From positions 1 to 64,000 of the forward strand of contig DATCBY010000065.1 of the NCBI GenBank assembly GCA_036511595.1: a stretch of DNA of 64,000 nucleotides, read 5' to 3'. The stretch is from DASZQY01 sp036511595 (GTDB taxonomy: Bacteria > Pseudomonadota > Alphaproteobacteria > Rhizobiales > Kaistiaceae). Every line of letters starts with the position of its first letter. The first letter of the stretch is position 1. The position numbers and the translations under genes were made by a program. The notes under the pieces are model-generated. The model ran no database searches. It worked only from the letters and a program-made list of their open reading frames with translations, and had not been told where the DNA came from. Shown here piece by piece: positions 17,402 through 26,693 of the stretch.

Positions 17402-18583
17402 CTACACGACATTCCGTTCGACGATCGGCTTGCCCGCCGCCACGCGCTCGTGGCCCAGCGGCGAAAGATCGAGCGTGGTGTAGCGCCCGTGCATGATGTG
17501 CTCCGCCAGCCCACGCCCGACCGCCGGCGCCTGCTGTAGCCCGTGGCCGGAGAATCCCGTCGCGATCAGGACATTCGGCAGCGCGGGCAGGGGGCCGACG
17601 ATGGCGTTGGCATCGAAAGTGTTGAGGTCGTAGTGACCAGCCCACGACCGGCCCGGCTTGATCCGCTCGAACGCCGGGACGCGATGGGCCAGTACCGGCC
17701 ATATCGTCTCCTCGAAGAAACGATGATCGACGTCGAAATCGACCGCATCCGGATCGGCCTCCGCTGGCGGTGACGAGCCCGCGATGTAGAGCTCGCCCTC
17801 CGGCCGCGCGTAGACGCCGGTCGGGTCGATCAGCAGCGGAAAGCGCGGCAATACTTCGCGGCAGGAGAAGGCGAACACGAATCGTTTGCGCGCATGCACC
17901 GGCAGCGAAATGCCAAGATCTCCGATGAGCCGCGGCGTGCCGGTGCCGGCAGCGACGGCGACGAAGCCGGCGGAAATCGGCGAGCCGTCGGCGAGCCGCA
18001 CGCCGGTCACCCGGCCGCTGTTTTGCTCGATTTTAGCGACTTCGGCCGTGCGGAATTCAACGCCGAGCGAAGCCGCTTTGCGGCGGAGCGCCTGCATCAG
18101 GCCATAACCGTCAAACCAGCCTTCGCCGCTTCTGCCGAAGCATCCGGCGGCGAGGTCGGAGGTTGCGAGATACGGGAAACGTTCCGCCAATCCCACGCGG
18201 TCGAGATGCAGTATGTCGGCGCCGAGCGACGCTTGCAGCGCATGGTTGTCCGCCAATGCCGCCGCCCCAGCGCCGGGAGTGGCCAGAAACAGGTAGCCGC
18301 CCTCGTGCAGCGCGATATCCGGTCGGTCGCTATCGACTGCGAGGATATCGCCGATGGCGCGCAGGAATTTTATCCCAAACAGCGAGATTTCCACGTTCAC
18401 CGCGGTCGAAAACTGCTGCCGAATGGAGCCGGCCGAAAGCGCCGTCGCCGCGGTCTGGAAAGTCGGATCCTTTTCGATAAGCAACACGCGCCCATCGAAA
18501 CCGGCGGCCGCCAGATGATAGGCAAGCGAGGCGCCATGTACTGCGCCGCCGACGATGATCACGTCAAACGAACTGCTGGGCAT
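17402..18583 (-). CDS. FAD-dependent amine/amino-acid oxidase (DAO family)
   Basis: A 393-residue flavoprotein of the D-amino acid/sarcosine oxidase group. The N-terminal dinucleotide-binding stretch reads Val-Ile-Ile-Val-Gly-Gly-Ala-Val-His-Gly-Ala-Ser, a variant of GxGxxG with the first Gly pair shifted, followed by an acidic Glu-Lys end of strand 2. A C-terminal Ala-Thr-Gly-Phe-Ser-Gly-His-Gly-Leu-Gln motif binds FAD. It would oxidise an amine or N-methyl amino acid to the imine, releasing peroxide or passing electrons on. It is transcribed toward the pyrimidine operon and divergent from alanine dehydrogenase; the substrate cannot be told. Confidence 0.8.
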   Translation of the reverse strand: MPSSSFDVIIVGGAVHGASLAYHLAAAGFDGRVLLIEKDPTFQTAATALSAGSIRQQFSTAVNVEISLFGIKFLRAIGDILAVDSDRPDIALHEGGYLFLATPGAGAAALADNHALQASLGADILHLDRVGLAERFPYLATSDLAAGCFGRSGEGWFDGYGLMQALRRKAASLGVEFRTAEVAKIEQNSGRVTGVRLADGSPISAGFVAVAAGTGTPRLIGDLGISLPVHARKRFVFAFSCREVLPRFPLLIDPTGVYARPEGELYIAGSSPPAEADPDAVDFDVDHRFFEETIWPVLAHRVPAFERIKPGRSWAGHYDLNTFDANAIVGPLPALPNVLIATGFSGHGLQQAPAVGRGLAEHIMHGRYTTLDLSPLGHERVAAGKPIVERNVV

Positions 18584-18771
18584 TCACCGAGCCGGTTGGA
18601 GGAAACGCGTAAGCGGTCAAGCATAGGGACGCTGTGGCCGCCTGACGACTCTCCCGAACGCAGCCACGTCCGCGCCAACTCACCCATCTCGAGACAACAG
18701 CATTACACAAGGAAACAGCGCAGGAATCGCGATATGCTGCGCCAGAATTTTGCGGAGGAGGAGGAAGCCCC

Positions 18772-19887
18772 ATGCTCGTCGGCGTCCCGAAGGAGATCAA
18801 ATCATCGGAATATCGCGTCGGCCTGACACCGTCGGCGGTCGGCGAGTATGTCGCCCACGGCCACAAGGTGCTGGTCGAGACCGGCGCCGGCGCGGGCATC
18901 GGCGCAACCGATGCGGCCTATGTCGCCGCCGGCGCGTCGATCGCCGCCAGCGCGGCCGACGTGTTCGCCAAAGCGGACATGATCGTCAAAGTCAAGGAGC
19001 CGCAGCCGGTTGAGTGGAAGCAGCTCCGCGCCGGCCAGATTCTTTTCACCTATCTCCATCTCGCCGCCGACGCCCCGCAGGCGCTTGGCCTGATGGCATC
19101 CGGCGTCACCGCCGTCGCCTACGAGACGGTGACGGACGCGCGCGGCCATCTTCCGCTGCTGGCGCCGATGAGCGAGGTAGCCGGCCGCCTGTCGGTTCAA
19201 GCCGCCGCCACCGCGCTGCAGAAGGCGACCGGCGGACGCGGTATTCTGCTCGGCGGCGTGCCGGGTGTCCCGCCGGGCAAGGTGGTCATCATCGGCGGCG
19301 GTGTCGTCGGCACGCACGCGGCGACCGTCGCCGCCGGCATTGGCGCCATCGTCACCATTCTCGACAAGTCGCTACCGCGCCTGCGCGAACTCGACGACAT
19401 GTTCGAAGGCCGCGTCGTCACGCGCTATGCCGCGCGCGATGCGTTCGCCGAGGAAGTCGCCGGTGCTGATGCCGTCATCGGCGCGGTCCTGGTTCCGGGC
19501 GCCGCCGCGCCGAAGCTCGTCACGCGCGCGATGCTGGCAACAATGAAGCCCGGTTCCGTGCTGGTTGACGTCGCCATCGACCAGGGCGGCTGCTTCGAGA
19601 CCTCGCATGCCACCACCCACCTCGATCCGACTTACGTCGTCGACGGCATCGTTCACTATTGCGTCGCCAACATGCCCGGCGCCGTGCCGCTAACCTCAAG
19701 TGCCGCGCTGAACCACGCGACGCTACCCTTCGGCCTGGCGCTCGCCGACAAGGGCCTGGCCGCAATCGCTGCCGATCCGCACCTCCGCAACGGCCTCAAC
19801 GTCCACGCCGGCAAGATCACCCACAAGGCGGTGGCCGAGAGCCTGCACCTCGATTTCTCGGACCCCGGCAAGCTGATGGCGGCCTGA
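18772..19887 (+). CDS. ald: Alanine dehydrogenase
   Basis: A 371-residue NAD-dependent enzyme that interconverts alanine with pyruvate and ammonia. It begins with the family hallmark Val-Gly-Val-Pro-Lys-Glu-Ile-Lys and has the Lys-Val-Lys-Glu-Pro catalytic segment, His in Tyr-Leu-His-Leu-Ala, and the Gly-Gly-Gly-Val-Val-Gly NAD-binding loop. A strong GGAGGAGGAGG site precedes ATG 18772. It could recycle the alanine made by the beta-alanine aminotransferase upstream, regenerating pyruvate. It is monocistronic, divergent from the oxidase and closed by a terminator. Confidence 0.93.
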   Translation: MLVGVPKEIKSSEYRVGLTPSAVGEYVAHGHKVLVETGAGAGIGATDAAYVAAGASIAASAADVFAKADMIVKVKEPQPVEWKQLRAGQILFTYLHLAADAPQALGLMASGVTAVAYETVTDARGHLPLLAPMSEVAGRLSVQAAATALQKATGGRGILLGGVPGVPPGKVVIIGGGVVGTHAATVAAGIGAIVTILDKSLPRLRELDDMFEGRVVTRYAARDAFAEEVAGADAVIGAVLVPGAAAPKLVTRAMLATMKPGSVLVDVAIDQGGCFETSHATTHLDPTYVVDGIVHYCVANMPGAVPLTSSAALNHATLPFGLALADKGLAAIAADPHLRNGLNVHAGKITHKAVAESLHLDFSDPGKLMAA

Positions 19888-19907
19888 CGGTCGCCGTTGT
19901 CTTGCGA

Positions 19908-19940
19908 AAGGCCCGCTCCGGCGGGCCCTTTTTCTTTTTC
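19908..19940 (+). terminator. Rho-independent terminator of ald
   Basis: GGCCCGC (19910-19916), loop TCCG and GCGGGCC (19921-19927) form a short stem followed by CTTTTTCTTTTTC. Confidence 0.85.
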
Positions 19941-19984
19941 TGGCAAAGGTTGGCGCATCGGTTCGCCTCGGTTAGAGAGAGCCG

Positions 19985-20794
19985 ATGAATGCCGCTGACG
20001 ACTCCCGTCTCGTTGATGCCCTCGTAGCCGCCTCGATCGCCGCCGGCGACGTCATCCTGGAGGTGCGCCGTGGGGGGCTGTCCGTCGACAAGAAGACCGA
20101 CTCCTCGCCGGTCACCGAAGCCGACCGCGCCGCCGAGCGGCTGATCGCCGCGCGGCTCGCGGAAGTCGCGCCGTCAACGCCTATGATCGCGGAGGAAGCA
20201 ACCTACGAAGGCAGGATTCCGGAGATTGGCCGCGAATTCTTTCTCGTCGACCCCCTCGATGGCACGCGCGAGTTCGTGAAAGGCGGCAACGATTTCACCG
20301 TCAACATAGGTCTCGTGCGCGACGGCGTACCTACGGTCGGCGTCATCTTTGTGCCCGCAACGAGGAAACTCTATGGCGCAACGTTGGCGGGCGCCTGGCG
20401 GGCTGAGGTCGTCAATGGTGTCGCCTCGCCCCGCCGGCCGATGCGCGTCCGCACGCCGCCGGACGGTCCGATCAACGTGGTCGCCAGCCGCTCGCATCGC
20501 AACCGGGAAACGGATGCCTTCATCGCCCGCTTCGACGTCGGCCAGATCGTCTCCGCCGGATCGTCCGTGAAATTCTGCGTCGTCGCGGCCGGCGAGGCCG
20601 ATCTCTATCCGCGCATGGGCACGACCATGCAGTGGGACACGGCGGCCGGCGAGGCGATCCTGCGCGCCGCCGGCGGCCGGGTCATCACGGAGGAGGGCGC
20701 TCCCCTGTTCTACGGCCGCGGCCCGGCGCCCGGCTCCGATGCGTTCCGCAATCCCTCGTTCATCGCAACCGGCGGCATGGATCCGCTGGCTTAG
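19985..20794 (+). CDS. cysQ: 3'(2'),5'-bisphosphate nucleotidase
   Basis: A 269-residue member of the inositol monophosphatase-like fold that removes the 3' phosphate from PAP, the by-product of PAPS use. Metal-binding motifs are visible: Glu-Glu in Met-Ile-Ala-Glu-Glu-Ala, Asp-Pro-Leu-Asp-Gly-Thr-Arg-Glu-Phe near 87-95, and Trp-Asp-Thr-Ala-Ala-Gly-Glu-Ala near 217. It precedes cysD and cysNC on the same strand. That grouping supports a CysQ role in sulfate assimilation rather than a generic inositol phosphatase. Confidence 0.9.
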   Translation: MNAADDSRLVDALVAASIAAGDVILEVRRGGLSVDKKTDSSPVTEADRAAERLIAARLAEVAPSTPMIAEEATYEGRIPEIGREFFLVDPLDGTREFVKGGNDFTVNIGLVRDGVPTVGVIFVPATRKLYGATLAGAWRAEVVNGVASPRRPMRVRTPPDGPINVVASRSHRNRETDAFIARFDVGQIVSAGSSVKFCVVAAGEADLYPRMGTTMQWDTAAGEAILRAAGGRVITEEGAPLFYGRGPAPGSDAFRNPSFIATGGMDPLA

Positions 20795-20937
20795 ACCGCC
20801 CGGCGAGAATCCCGTTCCAACGATTGCCTTTTCGGCGCGACAACGCGCGCAACAGCCGACCAAATAGGGGCGGTTCATGCTTGAGGCGCGGCGCGCCCTA
20901 TGGCTAACGTCCGACGCAAGTCAGCCGGGATTGCCTG

Positions 20938-21843
20938 ATGTCCGCCGCCATGCCCCATCTTCGCCGCCTCGAAGCCGAGGCGATTTTCATCATGCGCGAG
21001 GTTGTTGCAACGGCTGAGCGGCCGGTCATGCTCTATTCGATCGGCAAGGATTCGTCGGTCATGCTGCATCTGGCGCTGAAGGCGTTCTACCCCGCCCCGC
21101 CGCCGTTCCCGCTACTGCATATAGATACGACCTGGAAGTTCCGCGAGATGATCCGTTTCCGCGACAAAACCGCGCGGAAGCATCACCTCGATCTTCGCGT
21201 CCATACCAACCAGGATGGCGTCGCCCGCGGTGTTACGCCGTTCACGCATGGATCGGCGCTGTACACCCAGGTCATGAAGACCGAGGCGCTCAAGAAGGCG
21301 CTGGACGAAGGCCATTTCGACGCGGCCTTTGGTGGCGCCCGCCGCGACGAGGAGAAGAGTCGCGCCAAGGAGCGCGTCTTCTCGTTTCGCTCGGCCAGCC
21401 ACACCTGGGACCCCAAGAACCAGCGGCCCGAGCTTTGGTCGCTCTATAACACGCGCGTGAAGCCGGGTGAATCGGTCCGGGTTTTCCCGCTGTCGAATTG
21501 GACCGAACTCGATATCTGGCAATACATCCTCGCCGAGAACATCGACCTCGTGCCGCTCTATTTCGCCGCCGTGCGGCCGGTCGTGCGCCGCTCGGGCCAG
21601 CTTCTCATGGTCGACGATGCGCGCATGCCGCTCAATCCGGGCGAGGTGCCGGAGATGAAGCGCGTCCGCTTCCGCACGCTGGGCTGCTACCCGCTGACGG
21701 CAGCCATCGAGTCGGACGCCGCGACAGTACCCGATATCGTCGCCGAGATGTTCGTTGCCCGCACGTCGGAGCGGCAGGGGCGTCTCATCGATCACGACGA
21801 GGCGGGCTCGATGGAGATGAAGAAACGCGAGGGCTATTTCTGA
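20938..21843 (+). CDS. cysD: Sulfate adenylyltransferase small subunit
   Basis: A 301-residue PP-loop ATP pyrophosphatase domain protein. The Ser-Ile-Gly-Lys-Asp-Ser-Ser-Val-Met loop near 37-45 binds ATP. Gly-Gly-Ala-Arg-Arg-Asp-Glu-Glu-Lys-Ser-Arg-Ala-Lys-Glu-Arg and the Ser-Asn-Trp-Thr-Glu-Leu-Asp-Ile-Trp segment are classical CysD features. With CysN it makes adenosine phosphosulfate from sulfate and ATP. Its stop shares one base with the cysNC start (TGATG), so the subunits are coupled. Confidence 0.95.
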   Translation: MSAAMPHLRRLEAEAIFIMREVVATAERPVMLYSIGKDSSVMLHLALKAFYPAPPPFPLLHIDTTWKFREMIRFRDKTARKHHLDLRVHTNQDGVARGVTPFTHGSALYTQVMKTEALKKALDEGHFDAAFGGARRDEEKSRAKERVFSFRSASHTWDPKNQRPELWSLYNTRVKPGESVRVFPLSNWTELDIWQYILAENIDLVPLYFAAVRPVVRRSGQLLMVDDARMPLNPGEVPEMKRVRFRTLGCYPLTAAIESDAATVPDIVAEMFVARTSERQGRLIDHDEAGSMEMKKREGYF

Positions 21844-23750
21844 TGGCCCAGCGCGCCGAACAATCGGAAGCGTTCTCGGCGTTTCTTGCCGAAAACCAGG
21901 AGCGCAGCCTGCTTCGCTTCCTGACCTGCGGCAGCGTTGACGATGGCAAGTCCACCCTCATCGGCCGGCTGCTCTACGATTCCAGGCGCCTGTTTGAGGA
22001 TCAGCTGGCGACGCTGCGCGCCGATTCCGGCAAGTACGGCACCGACGGCGAGAATATCGACTTTGCCCTGTTGGTTGACGGCCTGCAGGCCGAGCGCGAG
22101 CAGGGCATCACCATCGACGTCGCTTACCGCTATTTCGCCACCGACCGGCGCCGTTTCATCGTCGCCGACACGCCAGGTCACGTGCAGTACACCCGCAACA
22201 TGGCGACCGGCGCCTCGACGTCGGATCTTGCCATCCTGCTCGTCGATGCCCGCGCCGGGCTGCTCACCCAGACGCGCCGCCACGCCTACATCGCCTCGCT
22301 GCTTGGCATCCGTCACGTCGTGCTCGCCGTCAACAAGATCGATCTGGTCGACTATAGCGAGGCGCGCTTTGGCGAGATCGGCGAAGCCTTCGCCGCCTTT
22401 GCCGCGCCGCTGAATTTCAAAAGCGTGGTCGCGATACCCATGTCGGCCCGTCACGGCGACAACGTCATCACGTCAAGCGCCCGTACGCCCTGGTACCGCG
22501 GCCCGGCGCTGCTCGGCCATCTTGAGACAGTCGACGTTGAGGACCGCCCTGCCGGCGCTTCGTTCCGGTTGCCGGTGCAGTGGGTCAACCGCCCGGATGC
22601 CAGCTTCCGCGGCTACACCGGCACCATCGTTGCCGGCGAGGTCCGCCCCGGCGACGCGGTGGTCGTTGCCCGCACCGGTCAGCGCGCCAGCGTCGCGCGG
22701 ATCGTGAGCATGGACGGCGATCGCACGTCGGCGTCGGCGGGCGACGCCGTCACGCTCACGGCAGACCAAGAGATCGACATCAGCCGCGGCGACGTGCTCT
22801 CCGCTCCGGAAAATCGACCCGATGTCTCCGATCAGATTGCCGCGCACGTCATCTGGATGTCGGATGAGCCGCTGCTGCCGGGTCGCTCATACCTCCTGAA
22901 GAGCGGCGCCCGCACGGTCGGCGCCGCCGTCAGCGAATTGAAGCATCAGGTCGATATCGATGACACCTTCAAGCCGCTGGCGGCCAAGACGCTGGAGCTG
23001 AACGACATCGGTCTCTGCAATCTCGCGCTTTCCGAACCGATCGCCTTCGATCCGTACGACGACAACCGCGCGATGGGATCGTTCATCCTCATCGACCGCT
23101 TCACCAACGCCACGGTGGCGGCGGGAATGATCCGATTCGGTCTGCGCCGCGCCACCAACATCCACTGGCAGGCGCTCGACGTGAACAAGGGTGTGCGCGC
23201 CGGCGCCAAGGGCCAGCGCCCGGTCATCCTCTGGTTCACTGGTCTCTCCGGCGCCGGCAAGTCGACGGTCGCCAACCTGGTCGAAAAGAAACTGCATCTG
23301 CTCGGACGCCACACCTACCTGCTCGATGGCGATAACGTCCGCCACGGCCTCAACCGCGATCTGGGCTTTACGGACGCCGACCGTGTCGAGAACATCCGGC
23401 GCGTCGGCGAGACGGCGAAACTGTTTCTCGACGCCGGCCTGATCGTGCTGGTGTCGTTCATTTCGCCCTTCCGATCCGAGCGCGACATGGCACGCGAACT
23501 CGTCGGTGCGGATGAGTTCCTGGAGGTTTATGTCGATGCGCCGATCGCGGTGGCCGAGGCGCGCGATCCAAAGGGGCTCTACAGGAAAGCGCGTGCCGGT
23601 GAGATCCGGAATTTCACCGGCATCGACTCGCCGTACGAGCCACCGCTGAAGGCCGACCTCGTGCTGGACACCACCGTCGAAAGCGCCGAGAATCTCGCTG
23701 ACCGCGTCATCGACCGACTGCGTCGTGGCGGATATTTGACCGGCCCTTAG
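21843..23750 (+). CDS. cysNC: Fused sulfate adenylyltransferase GTPase / APS kinase
   Basis: A 635-residue bifunctional protein. The N-terminal CysN GTPase has G1 Gly-Ser-Val-Asp-Asp-Gly-Lys-Ser-Thr, G3 Asp-Thr-Pro-Gly-His, G4 Asn-Lys-Ile-Asp and EF-Tu-like beta-barrel domains. The last 200 residues are CysC, with P-loop Gly-Leu-Ser-Gly-Ala-Gly-Lys-Ser-Thr and Asp-Gly-Asp-Asn-Val-Arg-His-Gly-Leu, which phosphorylates APS to PAPS. The fusion is common in rhizobia, where PAPS also serves sulfated surface polymers. The start at 21843 is set by the overlap with cysD. Confidence 0.95.
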   Translation: MAQRAEQSEAFSAFLAENQERSLLRFLTCGSVDDGKSTLIGRLLYDSRRLFEDQLATLRADSGKYGTDGENIDFALLVDGLQAEREQGITIDVAYRYFATDRRRFIVADTPGHVQYTRNMATGASTSDLAILLVDARAGLLTQTRRHAYIASLLGIRHVVLAVNKIDLVDYSEARFGEIGEAFAAFAAPLNFKSVVAIPMSARHGDNVITSSARTPWYRGPALLGHLETVDVEDRPAGASFRLPVQWVNRPDASFRGYTGTIVAGEVRPGDAVVVARTGQRASVARIVSMDGDRTSASAGDAVTLTADQEIDISRGDVLSAPENRPDVSDQIAAHVIWMSDEPLLPGRSYLLKSGARTVGAAVSELKHQVDIDDTFKPLAAKTLELNDIGLCNLALSEPIAFDPYDDNRAMGSFILIDRFTNATVAAGMIRFGLRRATNIHWQALDVNKGVRAGAKGQRPVILWFTGLSGAGKSTVANLVEKKLHLLGRHTYLLDGDNVRHGLNRDLGFTDADRVENIRRVGETAKLFLDAGLIVLVSFISPFRSERDMARELVGADEFLEVYVDAPIAVAEARDPKGLYRKARAGEIRNFTGIDSPYEPPLKADLVLDTTVESAENLADRVIDRLRRGGYLTGP

Positions 23751-24895
23751 GACGCTACCTGGTCGATCCGGATCGACTTCACATCAACCCCGGTGCCGTC
23801 GCCGGGGATACCCGGTTCGATGAGCAGAAAGTCGCCGCTTGGGCTGGTCTGCATCGCCGGAACGCGCCACTCCATGCCGACGGCGGCGTAATCACGGCCG
23901 AGATTGGCCGTCTGCCAATGGCTGAGGGCGAGTCCGCTCTGGTAGGCGAAGCGCATCCCGGCGGCGCCACTCTCCAGTGAAGAACGGGCGATGATCACCA
24001 CCCGCACGTTCTGCCCTGCGAGGTGCTGGGCGAGGCCCGGACCGATGGCGACCTTGACGCCGGGCGCGCTGGTCGATGACGACACCCGCGCGAAACCGCC
24101 GCCGCTGTCGAACCCGATCGGGTTGTCGGGGGTGGTCGCAAAGACGGTCGGGTCGCGTCCGTCGAACAGGGTAAAAGACTGGGCGATCTTGACCTTGTCA
24201 GTGGGTATCCTGGCGGCGGTCGCCGCATCGCTTACTTCGCGACGCACGCTGATCGGCAATGTCACGCCCTGGCCATTGCGCGTACCAAGCGTATACGCGG
24301 CAACACCGACGAGAATGACGAATAGCGCTCCGATCGCCGCGGCACCCAGCCGAATTTTTGCTTGTTCAGGTGTTCCAAGCCAGTCGGGCAATACGAAAAG
24401 ATCGGGATCGGTCGCGCGCTGGACGCGCTCGTATGTCCCCCGTTTCGCCCAGCGCACGCCTTCCTGATGCGGTCGATAGGGGTCTTCGTCACCGGGCGCG
24501 GTATCTGCACGTCGCCGGTCCACACGTCGCTGGTCCACAATTTCGCGAGCGTTGTTAACCTTGGACGCCTCTGGGCCCGCATCGACCCACTCGATGCCCA
24601 CAGCTGGACTTTCGCTCGCGGTGACCCGTTCGCGCGACGACGTCGGCCGCGCTTTCGGCTTCGCTACATCGCCTTTGGCGAAGGCTGTCAACAGGTCGGC
24701 TTCAATACGTTCAACCGCGGTGTCGTATGCGCCTACGCGCATGTCGATCTCGTCGGCGGCCAGGGGAGGGCGATAGTCCCAGAGTTGCTTGACGACTGCG
24801 CGCCGGGCCTGCGCATAAACTTCCTGGCGATCGCCGGAATCCCGGATGCCACGGTCGAGTATCGATTGCTTTAGGAGGGCGTAGAAATCGGTCAT
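23747..24895 (-). CDS. Membrane-anchored hypothetical protein with one central TM segment
   Basis: A 382-residue protein with a cytoplasmic N-terminal half (helical start Met-Thr-Asp-Phe-Tyr-Ala-Leu-Leu-Lys-Gln-Ser-Ile, then a charged disordered linker). One transmembrane stretch lies near 180-202 (Ala-Ala-Ile-Gly-Ala-Leu-Phe-Val-Ile-Leu-Val-Gly). A beta-rich C-terminal domain of about 180 residues probably faces the periplasm. The start at 24895 is the first plausible one; longer upstream frames lack ribosome sites. It overlaps the end of cysNC by four bases on the opposite strand. No function is recognised. Confidence 0.7.
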   Translation of the reverse strand: MTDFYALLKQSILDRGIRDSGDRQEVYAQARRAVVKQLWDYRPPLAADEIDMRVGAYDTAVERIEADLLTAFAKGDVAKPKARPTSSRERVTASESPAVGIEWVDAGPEASKVNNAREIVDQRRVDRRRADTAPGDEDPYRPHQEGVRWAKRGTYERVQRATDPDLFVLPDWLGTPEQAKIRLGAAAIGALFVILVGVAAYTLGTRNGQGVTLPISVRREVSDAATAARIPTDKVKIAQSFTLFDGRDPTVFATTPDNPIGFDSGGGFARVSSSTSAPGVKVAIGPGLAQHLAGQNVRVVIIARSSLESGAAGMRFAYQSGLALSHWQTANLGRDYAAVGMEWRVPAMQTSPSGDFLLIEPGIPGDGTGVDVKSIRIDQVAS

Positions 24896-25240
24896 CGTCC
24901 AGACTTCAACAGCAGGATTCCGGCATCGGCCAGCGATTTCTTGACACAGCGATCGCTGAAACTGTGCAAAACCCGGCGATGCCGGGTGGATAGCCCAAAG
25001 ACCGCCGGAATCGCCGACCGAAACGGCCAAGCCAACTGCTGGTTCGTCGCCGCCAGCGGTCGGACACGGCGCCGGTCGCACACTTCGCGCAGGCCGATTT
25101 CCTCTCTGTTTTACCTTGCTACCGGACGGAGCTTGCGGCCGCGACACAGGTGACTCTATATCGTCGCTGATCTGATCCGACGGGACGGCGGCGATTTATG
25201 GGCAGGGCGCGGCGATATCTGGCCGTGAACGGAGCCGCGA
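24896..25240. other. Divergent intergenic region upstream of phoR
   Basis: About 345 bp between two divergent genes. A perfect hairpin ACCCGGC-GAT-GCCGGGT lies at 24971-24987. Read toward the minus-strand gene it is followed by TTTT, so it could act as a weak attenuator in that leader. GGAG sits eight bases before the phoR ATG. No further gene is seen. Confidence 0.5.
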
Positions 25241-26566
25241 ATGGCAGTAGTGAATTCGGAAGTTCCCGGACGTAACACCGCGGCTGTGCGGTTGCTGACG
25301 CGCTTGGCCGAGGGGCGCTGGCTGATTGCCGTTGTCGCAGGCATGCTGCTGATCCTCGCGGTCGCAGGCGTACTCGAAATTCCGGTCGGCATCGCCGTTC
25401 TCGCCATAGTCGGGGTCGCCGTCGCGCTGGTTCCGCGCGGTGCCTCTGACGACACACCCGCTGCAGCCGCGGCCCTTCCCACCACGATAGAGCGCGACCC
25501 GGTCTTCAAGCTCTTCTCTGACGCACTACCCGATCCATGCTTCATTCTCGATCGCCGTGGCATAGTTCGCTACGCCAACGAGCGCGCCGTCGCCATGTTC
25601 CAGATTCGCGTTGGCGAAGCCCTGACGTTTCGCCTGCGCGTGCCCGACCTGATCGCCGCATTCGATCGCGTCGTCAGGGGCGGCGCACCGGTCCGCGTCG
25701 AGTTCGCCGAGCGCGTTCCGACCGAGCGCTGGTTTGCTGCCTGGTTCGCGCGCCTTGAAGGCAGCGACCTCATCCTGCTGCTCGTCGACGATCTGAGCGA
25801 GCAGAAGACGACTGACCGCGTGCGTGTCGACTTTGTCGCGAATGCCAGCCACGAGCTGCGCACGCCGTTGGCCTCGCTGGCCGGCTTCATCGAGACGCTG
25901 CAGGGACCGGCGCGCGACGATGTCGCGGCGCGCACCCGGTTCCTGACCATCATGCGCGAACAGGCGGGGCGCATGAGCCGCCTCGTCAACGATCTTCTTT
26001 CGCTGAGCCGGATCGAGATGAAGGCGCATGTGCGTCCGTCGGATCGCGTCGATCTGGTCGCCGTCGTCCGCCACGTCGTCGATTCGCTTGAGCCGCTGGC
26101 GCGCGACCTCGGTGTCACGGTCGAAACGGAGGTGCCGGCCGCCCCCGTCGAGGTGACCGGCGATCGCGACGAACTGATCCAGGTCTTCGAGAATCTGGTG
26201 GAGAACGCCTGCAAGTACGGCCAGGCGGGCAAGCGGGTGGTGGTGGCGATCGCCGGGCCAAAGGACGGGGCCGGGGCCCAGGTCGCGATTCGGGACTTCG
26301 GGCCCGGCATCCCGGAAGAACATCTGCCACGCCTGACCGAGCGCTTCTATCGGGTCGATATCGAGGACAGCCGCCGTCACCGGGGCACCGGATTGGGGTT
26401 GGCAATCGTCAAGCACATTGTCGCCCGCCATCTTGGCCGCCTGACGGTTGCGAGCCGTCTTGGAGAGGGCGCCGTGTTCACCGTCACGTTCCCCGCGGCC
26501 TTCGCCGGACGCACCATCAGCGGCAACGAAAATAACGAGACGGATCAGGTGCTTGCGGCGTCTTAA
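25241..26566 (+). CDS. phoR: Phosphate sensor histidine kinase
   Basis: A 441-residue inner-membrane kinase. Two hydrophobic stretches lie near 29-65, then a PAS domain near 85-190. The HisKA domain has Ala-Ser-His-Glu-Leu-Arg-Thr-Pro (phospho-accepting His near 204), and the ATPase domain has Glu-Asn-Leu-Val-Glu-Asn-Ala-Cys-Lys-Tyr-Gly, Asp-Phe-Gly-Pro-Gly-Ile-Pro and Gly-Thr-Gly-Leu-Gly-Leu-Ala-Ile-Val. It phosphorylates PhoB when the Pst-PhoU complex signals low phosphate. It heads the phoR-pst-phoU-phoB locus, with 127 bp to pstS. Confidence 0.92.
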   Translation: MAVVNSEVPGRNTAAVRLLTRLAEGRWLIAVVAGMLLILAVAGVLEIPVGIAVLAIVGVAVALVPRGASDDTPAAAAALPTTIERDPVFKLFSDALPDPCFILDRRGIVRYANERAVAMFQIRVGEALTFRLRVPDLIAAFDRVVRGGAPVRVEFAERVPTERWFAAWFARLEGSDLILLLVDDLSEQKTTDRVRVDFVANASHELRTPLASLAGFIETLQGPARDDVAARTRFLTIMREQAGRMSRLVNDLLSLSRIEMKAHVRPSDRVDLVAVVRHVVDSLEPLARDLGVTVETEVPAAPVEVTGDRDELIQVFENLVENACKYGQAGKRVVVAIAGPKDGAGAQVAIRDFGPGIPEEHLPRLTERFYRVDIEDSRRHRGTGLGLAIVKHIVARHLGRLTVASRLGEGAVFTVTFPAAFAGRTISGNENNETDQVLAAS

Positions 26567-26568
26567 AA

Positions 26569-26586
26569 CTGTCGCGTCCGAGTCAT
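26569..26586 (+). promoter_or_regulatory. Pho box upstream of pstS
   Basis: CTGTCGC-N4-GAGTCAT, 18 bases just after the phoR stop and about 108 bp before pstS, matches the two 7-base PhoB half-sites (consensus CTGTCAT, four-base spacer) with two mismatches in each half. It predicts PhoB activation of pstS and the genes behind it under phosphate limitation. Confidence 0.6.
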
Positions 26587-26693
26587 AGGAAGATCACCGA
26601 CCGTCCCTAGGGTGATTTTGCACCGGTGGTTAAGTCTCAGACAACGCCAGCCGGGGCATTCGCTCTTCAACCCCAAAAACAGGGAGAGGCCAG

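Noticed and set aside
24971..24987. GC-rich hairpin before phoR
   Set aside because: Weak T-tract and in a leader position for the divergent gene only; not strong enough to call a terminator.
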